NCBI RefSeq assembly: GCF_011745365.1
Contig: NW_024468913.1
Location: 434,001 to 498,000 of the forward strand
Direction of reading: 5' to 3'
From: Cryphonectria parasitica EP155
Lineage: Eukaryota; Ascomycota; Sordariomycetes; Diaporthales; Cryphonectriaceae
Length of the DNA stretch: 64,000 nt
The notes below the pieces were generated by a model that ran no database searches, was not told where the DNA came from, and saw only the letters and a program-made list of their open reading frames with translations. Position 1 is the first letter of the stretch; every line of letters starts with the position of its first letter. Positions 22,067-32,380 of the stretch are shown here, one piece after another. Position numbers and translations under genes: made by a program.

Positions 22067-24554
22067 TTACGCTGCATGCTCATTCTGCTGACACGACGAC
22101 ACCTCAGGCCTCAGCCAGTCAAAGGTATCCAAGAGGTCGAAATTGAAAAAGCCGCCCATGTCCGCCCCAATGTCAAGGCTGAGGTCAAGACAATGATCCA
22201 CCCCTGTGCCATCCGATACGTTGGTGGGACCTCCGTTGAGCGCCTGGTCCAGAACATGCCGGATGACGGCTTTGCATGAATTGCAGAGATCACCGTTTGG
22301 GGCGCCTGGGCTGACCCAGTCTAAGAAGCCAACGAGTAGGCTCAGTTGCTGGATGATGCCTGATTTGGTGACCCCAGGTGCAGGCTTCGGGTTCGACATC
22401 GGATTGAGCAGTTCATTGCATAGTATTCCTCCAGCTGGTGCGGCGTATGCCATGACCTACATCACGTCCCAAGTCAGTTGACGAGATCCCCTGCCGATTC
22501 GGATCATTGGTAGGTTGCCGGCTAGGTCTTACCAGCCACTCATAATCCCCGTGAATACCGGCCAGGCGATCCATATGCGTCCAGAACACCAGGGTTGTCG
22601 CGACCATCTCAAAGCTGACACTCAGCAAGTCGGCATGGCTAGCATGACCTCGCTGTACAAGCATTCGGTCGATGAAGAACAGATTTTGCAGGTTCTCGAG
22701 GTGGACGAGCACCTTGGTGTATAGTACTGGGCCGGAGACGTTGTGATTCCGCACGTCTTCAGACCGGTACTGCAGTGTCCCTGGTAGGTCCGAAATCAGG
22801 GCCAACTGGCGCATATTGAGGTCCCTAAGACGGCAGCAGTCAGTTCAAGTTACCCGAAAACTCTTCCTCTGGCATGTTGCAGCTCACAGCAAGGCCTCGA
22901 TTGACGCAGACATCGGAGGACCCATGGCAAGCTCCATCACCTCTTCCTTTACAGTCATCAGTAGCCTCCTAGCGCGCATGATTGTGGTCGAGTAGTGGTC
23001 GCCATTCCGGTTCCAACCCTGCTCGTCAAGTCTCTGGACCTCTCTGGCAATTTCTTCGGGACTAGAAAGGAGTACCTCGTCACTCATATCCAGAGGTAGA
23101 GGCGTCAGGAGATACTTCCTGCTCATCAGAGGCGGCCTTCCACAGAACGAGGCACCGACCTTGTCGACGACGAAGATCTGTGAGATCAGCCGCCTTCTGG
23201 CCTCTGACGAAGCGGTCGGCATATATGTACTGTCATGTGGCATAGCGTGCAGGCCCAAATAGGTAGCAGTCGCGACAACCTCGCCATACTTCCCCCAGAA
23301 AGAGGGCGAGGCATCTCCACTTAGCATGGACTCCAGGATGGCTACCTTGTACATGAGGTACAGGAGCAGACTGTTGGGCGCACAGCCTTTGCACAGGTCA
23401 ATGCAAAGCTGTGCAGCGTGCTGGTACACCAGGGTCATCCGTCTGGGATCCACTGCATCCAGCGTCCTACCGGGTTCGGGCCGATGCGCATGATCGGCCA
23501 GGGCGGCGAGACCCCAGTATGTGAAGAGGATGCCGATGCACTCCCATCGCATGTTGCGGCCGGAGAAGGATGTTATCCACTTGTCAGGATCGGGCTCGTC
23601 CTCGGACCAGAGCTTGGCAGTGTTGTTTGAGATGACCTGGGCCATTGACTCTAGGTCGGAGGCTTTCCGTGAGCGCAGTTCTTTATCGAAAGCTTCATGG
23701 AGTGACCGGGCCAGGCGTTGACCGGCCAAACGAACCCAGCCGTCATTGGGATTCCTGTGCTTATTATAGAGGGAGAGAGAGACGTCATGGCCGGGGATGC
23801 GGCGAAGGACCGCGAGGCAGGTCTCGAGGGTCCTGGGAGTCAAGTTGGCCGATGTCCGGCTCGATTCAGCGGCATCTGATGAGCTGGGAGTCCTCATTTG
23901 GGATAGGATGGTTGCGCCCTGTACGAGGGAGAGGCTGTTTTGGGTCTCTTGATACACAGCCGAGAAGCTCGTGAAGCCGAGATAGCCTGGGCTGGTCTCC
24001 GAAGGGAGGCCACGGGCCTCAGTTGGGTCCGGTAGGGGATTGACAGTGGATGATATCCCATTATGTATCGATTGGGGCGGAAGTGGGCCATTGCTTCTAT
24101 GGAGAGGTCAGCTTATCGTGCTGAGGAATGTGGTGTCGTGAAGAGGCTTCGGCTTTCCGACTGATGACCCATACAGAGTCACCCAAGAAGGCAGAACCCG
24201 AATGCACCTGCAACAAGACAAAACAAAACAGCATTGCCTTGCAACACGCCCAAGCCACGCCGACATCTTTAGAGTCAATCTCACAAGCAAATCATGGTCA
24301 ACTGACTGTCTTCTTGCCCCAGCGACCTCGCTCAACCGTCGCGGTGTCGGCTTTCGGCTGCCCGGCGGCGTCTGCTGCGGGGCGAGATATACACAGCTGT
24401 CTGCATTGCTCCGAGCTCTGCACCTCCTACACACGGGATACGCGTGGTCACACGACACCTTCCTCCTCCGACATGGCTCGCAGGCCTGCAGCCGGCCGTT
24501 GCGGCGGCGTGCTGGCTTGTCAGATACCGAGGTCGAAGTCTCGATCTCGTCCAT
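22067..24554 (-). CDS. Zn2Cys6 transcription factor
   Basis: Exons 24554-24175, 24096-22888, 22824-22533 and 22456-22067 give about 756 aa. The last three junctions are firm in phase (2, 0) with GTGAGC and GTAAGA donors. The first intron (24174-24097) was chosen because its GTATGG donor and CTGAC/ATAG acceptor restore the frame; it is less certain. Residues about 25-53 hold the binuclear zinc cluster ACEPCRRRKVSCDHAYPVCRRC, with the last Cys in DSCVY. The middle exon begins with SPGYLGFTSFSAVYQETQ, a phrase I recognise from this class of regulators, and contains the fungal-specific transcription factor core (WECIGILFTYWGLAALADHA and YGEVVATATYLGLH). It should be a nuclear DNA-binding regulator; targets unknown. 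It is divergent from the Nudix gene and converges on the asparaginase gene. Confidence 0.85.
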
Positions 24555-25414
24555 GGCAGACTGCCGAGAGCTTGGGGTACGTCCCTTGGTCCTCTGGCGC
24601 GACGCGAAGGATGCTTTAAGTGTGAATGAGTCTCATCACAGACAATGACAGTCCGAGGGATGTTGGCTGGTCCGCCTGCACTGTCTGTCTGTCTTCTCGT
24701 CTCTTACTCCCCTGGGCCCGTGGTGCCTTCGCAGGCAGCCGGTTGCAGCGCGCTCGGCGCTCGGCGCTCGGCTCTCGCAACATTGACGCAGCGGATCCAG
24801 CAGGCACTCAGGCATATTGTTTGTTTGAAGAGGCACGCAAGGTTTGGACCCATCTCAAGCATGCATAACTTAATCCAGTTATCTTGCGCATCTCCACGCA
24901 TTGAGCAGCTTAATTGTGAGGGTAATACTTCACTCTCTTGTGTGTGATTATTATCTATGCTGACAAGCACTCTCATAACCTGCTTACTCTTTCATTCATT
25001 CATTCAATCTCCAACCTCCCGCGGGCCGCAGTCGGGGTTGGGGGCCGCTGCAGGACCACACGATAGGTATAGTGGCTATCGGGCACTTTCATCTTGCCAT
25101 ACAGACAGACGTTCGACTCGATATCTCATTAAGACATGGTAAAACGAGAAGCCGGAGCCTGCTTGTCACGAAGAGCATTCAAGCACATGCTTATTCTAAG
25201 GAGTTATACCAGAGAGAAATCGGTTGTAACTTTAGCCAACACTTCGGCTTAAAATCAGCAGACATACCTACTTACATGCCACTGTGGTTGCTTTAGCGTC
25301 TTGTCATGCTTATAATCAGTAGTGAGCCGAGGACCTTCACCATCCGATCCCTCTTCCCCGAAGAAGTCCAACGTCCCGAAAAAGTCCCACCTCGAGCGCC
25401 AGCGATGACAGAAC
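24555..25414. other. Divergent intergenic region
   Basis: 860 nt between the divergent transcription factor and Nudix genes. It contains three tandem GCGCTCG-like units at about 24751-24776 and a (CATT)4 tract near 24991-25006. No supported gene. Confidence 0.55.
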
Positions 25415-25660
25415 ATGATGGTACCTCTCGCTACTAAATCAAAACACACCTGCCATTCAACCCTGTGTGCTCTGCAGACGACCCTTCCGCTTTCAAAACG
25501 ACCAAGCCGAATCGTCCCAGGGCCTGTCGTCCAGGGCAGCCATCTCAGCAGCGTCGGCGTCCGAAACCAGGAACATCGAACATCAGCGCTAGAGGGCCGG
25601 CATGGCAGCAACAGCAGCAGCGCCCTCGCCGCCACCACGCGGATAGATCGAACCAGAGCT

Positions 25661-25701
<41 letters not shown>

Positions 25702-26224
25702 ATGGTGGCCCAGCAGCGACCGCTACGTCCGATGCACTCAGCCAGGCTGCCATAAGCGGCACTGGGGCGCACACGGTGCGGCAGGTGTCCTCCTCGTGCG
25801 CATCTCGTCCTCATCCTCGGCCATTTCCGGGCAATCGCCCAGGGTGCTTCTCCAGCAGCGCGGCCGCGGATGCCAGTCCGAAGGCACGTGGGCGATCCCG
25901 GGAGGCGCACTAGACGCGGGTGAGACGCCGACGCATGCGGCGCTGCGCGAGGCGTGCGAGGAGGTCAGCCTGCCGTCGGGTTGCGCCGAGGGCGAAGATC
26001 CGCTGGTCTTGCTGCGCGGGGAGATGGTGTCGATGGACCATGGGAGCTGGAAGTACTGGACGGTGATCGCGCAGCTGCGTCGGCCTTGGGAGCCGATGAT
26101 ACCGCTGGGCGATGTCGAGAGCTTGGCTCTGGAGTGGGTGGCCCTGGATGAGGTGGAGGACAGGGTGCTGCATCCTGGGTTCAAGGCGGCTTGGCCTGCG
26201 CTGCGGGCTCGTATAGAGAGTTGA
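25415..26224 (+). CDS. Nudix hydrolase with polyglutamine N-terminal region
   Basis: A single exon of 269 codons. The Nudix box is GALDAGETPTHAALREACEE, about residues 163-182, matching GX5EX7REUXEE with Ser where the last Gly is usual; it binds the metal that cleaves nucleoside-diphosphate-linked substrates. The hydrolase domain starts around residue 115 (HWGAHGAAGVLLVRISS), then VLLQQRG and TWAIPGGAL, and ends with ALEWVALDEVEDRVLHPGFK. This arrangement closely recalls actinobacterial Nudix proteins. The N-terminal 110 residues are Ser/Thr/Arg rich and contain a run of 13 Gln, so they are probably disordered or even partly non-coding; the true start may be downstream. Substrate (8-oxo-dGTP, NDP-sugar or other) cannot be told. 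Confidence 0.85.
25664..25702 (+). repeat. (CAG)n microsatellite coding poly-Gln
   Basis: Nine CAG units followed by CAA CAG CAG CAA encode 13 consecutive glutamines before the Nudix domain. Confidence 0.95.
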
Positions 26225-26570
26225 GACAGTGGAAGTGCACTGGAGGAGGGGTTGGCCAAATATGTAGTAGTCTGTGGATGTCATTTGAAGCCCAGGACGG
26301 CTTGACTTGAGATTTCTCTTTCATGCTGTATTTATCTTGTGTTAGTACAGCGCCTCGACTTTCAATGCACTTTATTTAGTGTCGTTCTCATTTTGTGTCG
26401 AGAGTAAAGCCCCTCTTGGAAAGTTTTTGGTCTATCACGATGAGCTCCTGGTCGCAGTATATGACATCAGCCGAGGACAATATAGTAATTGTTCTTTGGT
26501 CGACAGCTTGAATCGTTGCGCAGGAAATGGCCAGAGCGACATGATGCGTCTCAGTTCTATGTTCCTCTGC
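26225..26570. other. Convergent intergenic spacer
   Basis: 346 nt between the convergent stop codons of the Nudix and serine hydrolase genes. I see nothing else in it. Confidence 0.6.
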
Positions 26571-27512
26571 TCAACTATCCATCGTCATCAACAAAAAGTT
26601 AACAACGTCATCAATCTCCTCAGGCTCCTTAAACCAATGGCCCTCCTGCTCAGCCCCAGAATACTCTCTCCACTCGACTTTCATCCCTAGCCCGGTGAGG
26701 ACTGCCCTCGCCGCCCTACCTAGATCGATATCCACATAGGCGTCGTCCGTCCCATGACACAGTAATACCGGAGTCGAGAGTACATTCCCTGAACTCGTTG
26801 AGGCAGGGGAAAGAAGGCCCTTCAAAAAAGTTATCGTGCTCTCAACGAGCCCATCCGCCCTTTTTCTATCCTCTATCACTTCATCCCTCTCGTTCTCCTC
26901 TTCCTCCTCCTCCTCCTCCTTTCCCACCGAGAAGAAATTCAAAGACCGCGAGACATCCTTTGCAAATGGCAACCACCCACTCGCCCCAACAAACCCTCCA
27001 AGTACCCTGTCAGCCCGGCCCGACCCCAGCAGCGTCCACAAGCCAACCGCCGCCCCCTGGCTGATCCCCACGAGAGCAACCCGTCCCGCATCCCCACCCA
27101 GCAGCGCAATCTCGTCGTCGAGTATGCCGCTGAGGCGACGCACTGACTCTTGGAGCGAGCTGGCCTGCAGGTGGTGTTCGTCGTGTGCGCCCTCCCCTTC
27201 CTGCAGTGACAAGGTCGGGTCAGCGAGTGAGGAGGAGGAGGAGGAGGGTGCGTCCTCGAACCATGCCGGGATGAATTCCTGGAAGACGGGGCTCCAGACC
27301 TCGCGGGCGGAGGGGAATACCAGCCGCCAGCTGGGAAGCCTGTCAGGTAATGTTTGGCCGTTGGCGAGTGGTAGGGTTAAGAGGTCATCTGCGAACTCTT
27401 TGGCTGTGCTGCCGCGGCCGTGGAGGAGGATGGCGGTGTGGGTGTGCGGGTGGGTTTTGGGCTGAATGATGTGGATTGCTGGTGTAGGAGAGGTGGTATC
27501 TGAGGAGGCCAT
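26571..27512 (-). CDS. Alpha/beta serine hydrolase (phospholipase/carboxylesterase family)
   Basis: A single exon of 313 codons. The fold is that of the acyl-protein thioesterase / phospholipase-carboxylesterase group. The oxyanion region is AILLHGRGSTAKEF (residues about 27-40). The nucleophile elbow GISQG places the catalytic serine at about 151. The acid is in LLCHGTDDAYV and the histidine in EQEGHWFKEPEEI near the C-terminus. Compared with the canonical enzyme of about 230 aa it is longer, through a Ser-rich loop (residues 90-125) and a Glu-rich insert (EEEEEEENERDE) before the acid. No signal peptide, so probably cytosolic. It should hydrolyse ester or thioester bonds of an unknown substrate. 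The first ATG fits the family's usual start. Confidence 0.85.
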   Translation of the reverse strand: MASSDTTSPTPAIHIIQPKTHPHTHTAILLHGRGSTAKEFADDLLTLPLANGQTLPDRLPSWRLVFPSAREVWSPVFQEFIPAWFEDAPSSSSSSLADPTLSLQEGEGAHDEHHLQASSLQESVRRLSGILDDEIALLGGDAGRVALVGISQGAAVGLWTLLGSGRADRVLGGFVGASGWLPFAKDVSRSLNFFSVGKEEEEEEEENERDEVIEDRKRADGLVESTITFLKGLLSPASTSSGNVLSTPVLLCHGTDDAYVDIDLGRAARAVLTGLGMKVEWREYSGAEQEGHWFKEPEEIDDVVNFLLMTMDS

Positions 27513-28026
27513 TATGAAGTCAAGATTTGATGTATATTGTCAGAGTCATGTATATGAGGTTTGGAGGTGCTTGCAGTGTAGAAATGATGAGATGTTGGTA
27601 GTGTGGATCTGGTGCCAAGTGAGAACTACTTAGTTGTTTTCATTACTTTGAGTGATGCCTAAAGTACTTTCACCGTGTGACTAGCTTGGCCGAGTATACT
27701 TGTCGACGACCACAATTTGATATGTTTGTGTGTATATTCATATCACATATTTATGTTACTATGTGTGCGTATTTGAATTGTGCCTTTTCAACTCATTTTC
27801 TTCAAGTATCTCATACTGCTGTCTCCGTTCCTGATAAGTACTTTTTCAATGTCTCAGCCTGAAGATAATGAAACAATATTCTCGAAAGCATTCAAAGACC
27901 CGAGACCTCTAGCGATACGTAGATAAGTACTCAATTCAATTTCTAGACTTGCTTAACAGAATTGACACAATATGTCAACATTGGCTCCAAGCAAGTCGCA
28001 CTTGTGTAGCACAATCTTTTCCTTCT
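27513..28026. other. Intergenic spacer, tandem leftward genes
   Basis: 514 nt holding the promoter of the serine hydrolase and the 3' end of the aldo-keto reductase. No supported gene. Confidence 0.6.
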
Positions 28027-29183
28027 TTACCTCCAGTCATCCTCATCAAACTGGCCCTTCCAGAATGCTCTGAAGTGCTTCTTATGTCCCAAATCCGAGA
28101 TCTCTTTCACCTCATCCTCGGTAAGGCTGAAGCTAGGCAGCTTATCCAGATACTCCTGCAGCCTCTCCTCCCTCGAACTTGTCGTGATGGCAATCACGCC
28201 CTTGTCCAGCGTCCACCGCAGCGCCACGTCCCCCTCCGTCACGCCATACTTGTCCGCCAGCTCCGCATACGCACCATCGACCGGTCCAGGTGCCGCTCTC
28301 GTGAGGGCCGTCAGGCCACCATACCCGCTGGTAGCGATGCCCTTCTCCCCCTGGAACCCCAGCAGGTCCTCGCCACGGTCCTGCGTGACGTGCTGGAGGT
28401 ACGGATGGAACTCGATCTGGTTGATGGCAGGCGGGACCTTGGCCGTCTCGAGGACGGCGTCGAGATGCTCCTGGATGAAATTCGACACGCCGATCGACTT
28501 GGCCCTTCCCGAGGCCCGGATCGCCTCCATCTCGGCCCACTTGGCCTGCAGGATTTTGGGGTCCGTGGTGAAGAAGGGCGAGTGGATCAGGTACAGGTCC
28601 ACGTAGTCCAGGCCGAGCCGGGCCAGGGACGCAGAGAAGTTCTCCTCGAGCGGTTTGTCTGCCCTTGCGGTGGCCTTGGTCGTGATGAAGAGATCCTCGC
28701 GCGGGACGCTCGAGGCCTTGACGGCGGCTCCGAGCTCGGCTTCATTGCCGTAGGCTGGGGGGTGGGTTCTGGAATCAGCACTGTCTGCTGCATGCCTTTT
28801 TCTATTCCTTACTACAGGTGTGTACTTACCTTCAGCGCCGTCGAGATGCGTGAAGCCAGCTTTGAGGGCCTTCACCGTTATATTGACCAGACCCTCATCG
28901 AACTCTTTGCGGCCTTTTTTGCCATTGGCAGTGCCCAGCCCATAAGCGACCTGTGCCTCACACGTTAACATCGCGCAGGGTACTGGTAAGGTGGTATCAA
29001 AGTGTCCCATAGACTTACCACTGGAATTGTGTTGCCGTCGTTTAAGGTCAGGCTTGGGAAGCCCTTGGGGGAGGCCATCACTGCATCCTGCAGAGGCTGC
29101 TGCTGCTGCTGTTGCGCCTGCAATGCAACGACAGCAGACGCAAAGAGAGCTGGCAGAATATTGACGGAGGCGCGCAAGATCAT
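28027..29183 (-). CDS. Aldo-keto reductase
   Basis: Three exons, 29183-29019, 28950-28830 and 28754-28027 (phases 0 and 1, both donors GTAAGT), give 337 aa. It should reduce aldehydes or ketones with NADPH. The catalytic tetrad is visible: Asp in GFTHLDGAE, Tyr in AYGNEAELG, created by the second splice, Lys in LFITTKATA, and His in YLIHSPFF. Cofactor contacts follow in SIGVSNF, INQIEFHPYL and AITTSSREERLQEYL. The first 35 residues form a hydrophobic stretch plus a glutamine run (NILPALFASAVVALQA), which is unusual for this cytosolic family. The internal MASPKGFPSLTLNDG, codon at 29078-29076, sits exactly where family members normally start, so translation may begin there or a secreted form may exist. 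The TauD gene lies upstream in the same direction. Confidence 0.9.
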
Positions 29184-29588
29184 GATTGCTACACGTAGAA
29201 GAAAGAAACTCGAGAATTGTCTGTAATTCTGTTCACAATGCCGACGACCAAGTAGCTTTGCAGCCTAATTTGACGCAAGTGTTTCGTAATGATGATTGAT
29301 TTCGATGTTGACGCTATGGGGCACATGAAGCACGTCTGCCGGTGACGTGATCGACCCTGATGTCGCCTCAGCGGATTTTACCCGCTGCATCTCGGCATTC
29401 ATGGGACGAATTTCCCCACCCACCGCCAGAGTGACAATTGGGCAAAACATGAAACAGAATTCATGTATCTAAGTAGGACAAATACATATTTTGGCTTTTC
29501 CAAAGACAGGCAGTCTGATGTCAACGCTGCAAAATGGACAATCATACTCTGTTTGAGTGCAGCATAGCCACAGTCTCGATTGGGCATC
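29184..29588. other. Promoter region of the aldo-keto reductase
   Basis: 405 nt between two tandem leftward genes. Nothing beyond regulatory sequence is seen. Confidence 0.55.
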
Positions 29589-31118
29589 TCAAGCTGAGCG
29601 CCCTTTTCCCGCACTCCGCACAAATGGCTCCAAAGGCAAGATCTCCTTCTCGGGGGTCACCCCGCCATAGATTTGGTCCCACCTCCACTGGATAGCCTCT
29701 GGCGTCTTCCACGCATATTCTGGGTCCCGCAACCAGAGTCGGAGTAGGTGTCGACTTGTGCTTTATATCAGATACAGAATGTTTTCAACAGTATTGATTG
29801 AAGAGGGGGAAAAAGAGGAGACATAATTACCGCTTTTCGTTGCTGTCAACGAACCCATCTCTGGCATGAAACAGGGCAACGTTATTTACATATTGGATAT
29901 CGCCCTTGGCAAAGTGCGTATTGACGCAGAACTTGTCGCCCAGGAAATGCAGCGCGTCCAGAGCTTCGGCCTGGGCCTCGGTGATGGGAGGGATCTCGGG
30001 ATTTCGGGGCAGCTGGCCGAAGCCCACAAAGTAACGGCGTGCATACTGCAGGCTGACCCGCTCGGGGGTCTTGTCTGTGGCCGGATGGTGGAACATGAGA
30101 GGTCGTGGGGTGAACTTCTGTTTGGCGTCCTTTTCGAATCTGGCACACGGCAACCGGATCATCCATCATCAGCACAGCAAGAAACCAACAAGACACTCGA
30201 CAGTGTAGTCCATCAGAGGAAAGAAAGAAAGAAAGAGAAACATAGGTCTTACACCTCCATATCCCAAGGCTGAGTCAGAGTATGTATGAGATCAGGCCTC
30301 TTCGAAGCCAGCTCGTTATACACCCGCCAGGTAGACGCCAGCTTGCTCGCCCCGCCCTCGACCGCCGTCTCCAGCGCAAACAGGCTCACGATATCCCCCG
30401 AGTCCGTGTGGAAGACCTGCTTGTCGGTCGTGTACGCCGGCGAGCCGATCTTACCCTCCATGCCGGCCAGATAACTCAGGTCCTTGATGTGCGTGAGGAC
30501 CACGTCCGCAGGGCTGCCGTCCAGAGGGCTCCTGTGATCCTGGCGGCCGCGCTGGGCTGCGATGTGGGCGGACAGGCCCGTGTAGATGATGACGTTCTCC
30601 TCTCGGGTGTGGTCGTCTACGCGCACGCCGCGCAGGACGAAGAAACCGTGGCCAAAGTGCAGCTCGTGCGACAGGCGGCGCAGCTCGGCGTGCAGATTGG
30701 GGAGGGGGAAGGTCTCCTGGGTGACGTGCGAGATGGGCAGGTTGAGAGCTGTGGTGCGTGTGTGAGCAGAATGTTTCTTTCTTTCTCTTTATGGATATTT
30801 GATTGCAGATTTGCTCTTACACTTGAAATGCTGGACAGCCTCATCTATCTCGGCCAGCTGGTCTTCCTTGAGCACATAGGTCCAGTCGTATGTCTCGGCC
30901 AAGGTCTCACCCTCCCACACCATGTCTCCCGTCAGCTGGTCGGGGAATCCCTCTGGCACTGAGGTTGGGAGCTTTTCGGTCTGCAACCTCCGGGCTCCTC
31001 GAGCCTGGTACTTCTCATAGTCTGGAGCATATTGGATGTCCGGCTGGCCCGGTGGCGCGGCAGCCGTTGGCGTCAGGAATGAGGCCGAGACGGGATGTAC
31101 AGCGGCTACAGTAGCCAT
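29589..31118 (-). CDS. TauD/TfdA-family 2-oxoglutarate dioxygenase
   Basis: Four exons, 31118-30821, 30748-30253, 30139-29831 and 29754-29589, with consistent phases (1, 2, 2), give 422 aa. The enzyme should be an Fe(II)/2-oxoglutarate-dependent oxygenase like taurine dioxygenase. The metal triad begins with HTD in KQVFHTDSGDIVSLFAL and ends with His in NNVALFHARDGF. The 2-oxoglutarate Arg lies in RRHLLRLWLRDPEYAW, which only appears after the last splice. SGDIVSLFALETAVEGGASKL and VSLQYARRYFVGFGQLP are further family phrases. No signal peptide. Fungal members are tied to sulfur scavenging or to secondary metabolism, but nothing here fixes the substrate. The second intron contains a (TTTC)n tract. 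Confidence 0.92.
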
Positions 31119-32380
31119 GTCGCTCTGTCTACTACCAAGGACTGTCCAGCTGGGCGTTTGATAATGTCACGAAAGAAACTTTGATGGCTCCGACTTGTTT
31201 CTCTTCAGAGGATGATCATATATAGCACGTTTGTTATACATATATGTATGTGTGCTTGTCTCGTCTTGAGTTTGTGTCTGGTCTGCGTCATGCCGGACGG
31301 ATATTACGCCATACATATGCTATGGTATCGCCGGGCGCCTTACGTGCGCCGTGAGGGGCAAGTCACCCGACGACTCGTGCAGCTACACTCTCCGTTTTAC
31401 TACAGCGCCCCTCATGCCCCTCTCATATATGGAGACGAGGGCTGCATCCTGGTAGATATGCTAAGTATTGATCCATTCAGTGACGGGCTCAGCAGGCCAT
31501 CATGCCTGTGCCCCGTTCTGCAAGCAGTTATTAGTCACTTATGCAGTGCAGTATCTACGCCGATTAAAGACGAGATGACTCGGGTTGGTCTACGACGAGC
31601 CGCATTCTTTGTTTCCTATTTCAATTGCTCCAAACTCAATGTTACATACTGTAGATACGTGCGATGAATAGTCGTGTAGAGCGCGCGCGGCCTTGCCCTA
31701 ACGACATCCTTTTGAGGCTAAAATATGATGAGCATCGACGAGGCTTTCAGCACAGAAGTCCCTCAAAAATAAAACTGCAGGTCACCTGCCTTCATTTTGT
31801 GTTTGGCATGGAAAAAGTTGCTTTATTAACATTGTCGACGTTTTGAATCCTAGAGAGAAGAGGCAATCTTGAATACGTCTGGCTTGATGCGATTGCACAA
31901 TGTGTTGTGTTGGACCACTGCATGTTAGGTCAGCGCTGGCATCAATAATCAATGGGATCGGGTCCGCTCAAAGAAGAAAAGGAAAAGAAGAAAATCATAC
32001 ATTTGTCTTGAAGGCGTGTCTATCTTCTTACTTCTAAGCACTAATCAGAGTATCGACTTGGAACTGTGTTGTTTGCATGACAAAGTCCAAATTGAGATGG
32101 GGGACCCCTGTGAGAAATTGGGCTGGCTTACATAATCTCACTCACACCTTAACGTCACGTCTGAATCTCACCATGGACAGAGTCAATAAGCGCCTTCCTT
32201 CACCTGCAACACGCCTACGAGACAAGATTTTCATCCACGAGCATTATGGCACTCGACCACTTTCTTTTACAATACAATGTCCTCATTTAGGTGATCCGTC
32301 ATCTCACCTCGTCTCTCAAATCTTTTCTTTCTTCTTCTCTTCTTTCTCTTCAGGTGGGGACGGAGGGCAACCGTCTGAAG
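31119..32380. other. Intergenic / 5' leader region
   Basis: 1.26 kb between divergent genes. Near the right end a good ATG context at 32173 (CACCATGG) opens a short frame, followed by a likely intron (GTGATC at 32291 to TTCAG at 32353). The frames do not join in phase to the downstream protein, so this is more likely leader sequence with a possible upstream open frame. Confidence 0.45.

Noticed and set aside
27949..28968. 339-codon plus-strand frame
   Set aside because: It overlaps the aldo-keto reductase in antisense and reads through its introns. The minus strand carries the catalytic tetrad.
22067..31118. Secondary-metabolite biosynthetic cluster
   Set aside because: No polyketide synthase, peptide synthetase, terpene cyclase or other backbone enzyme is present in the window.
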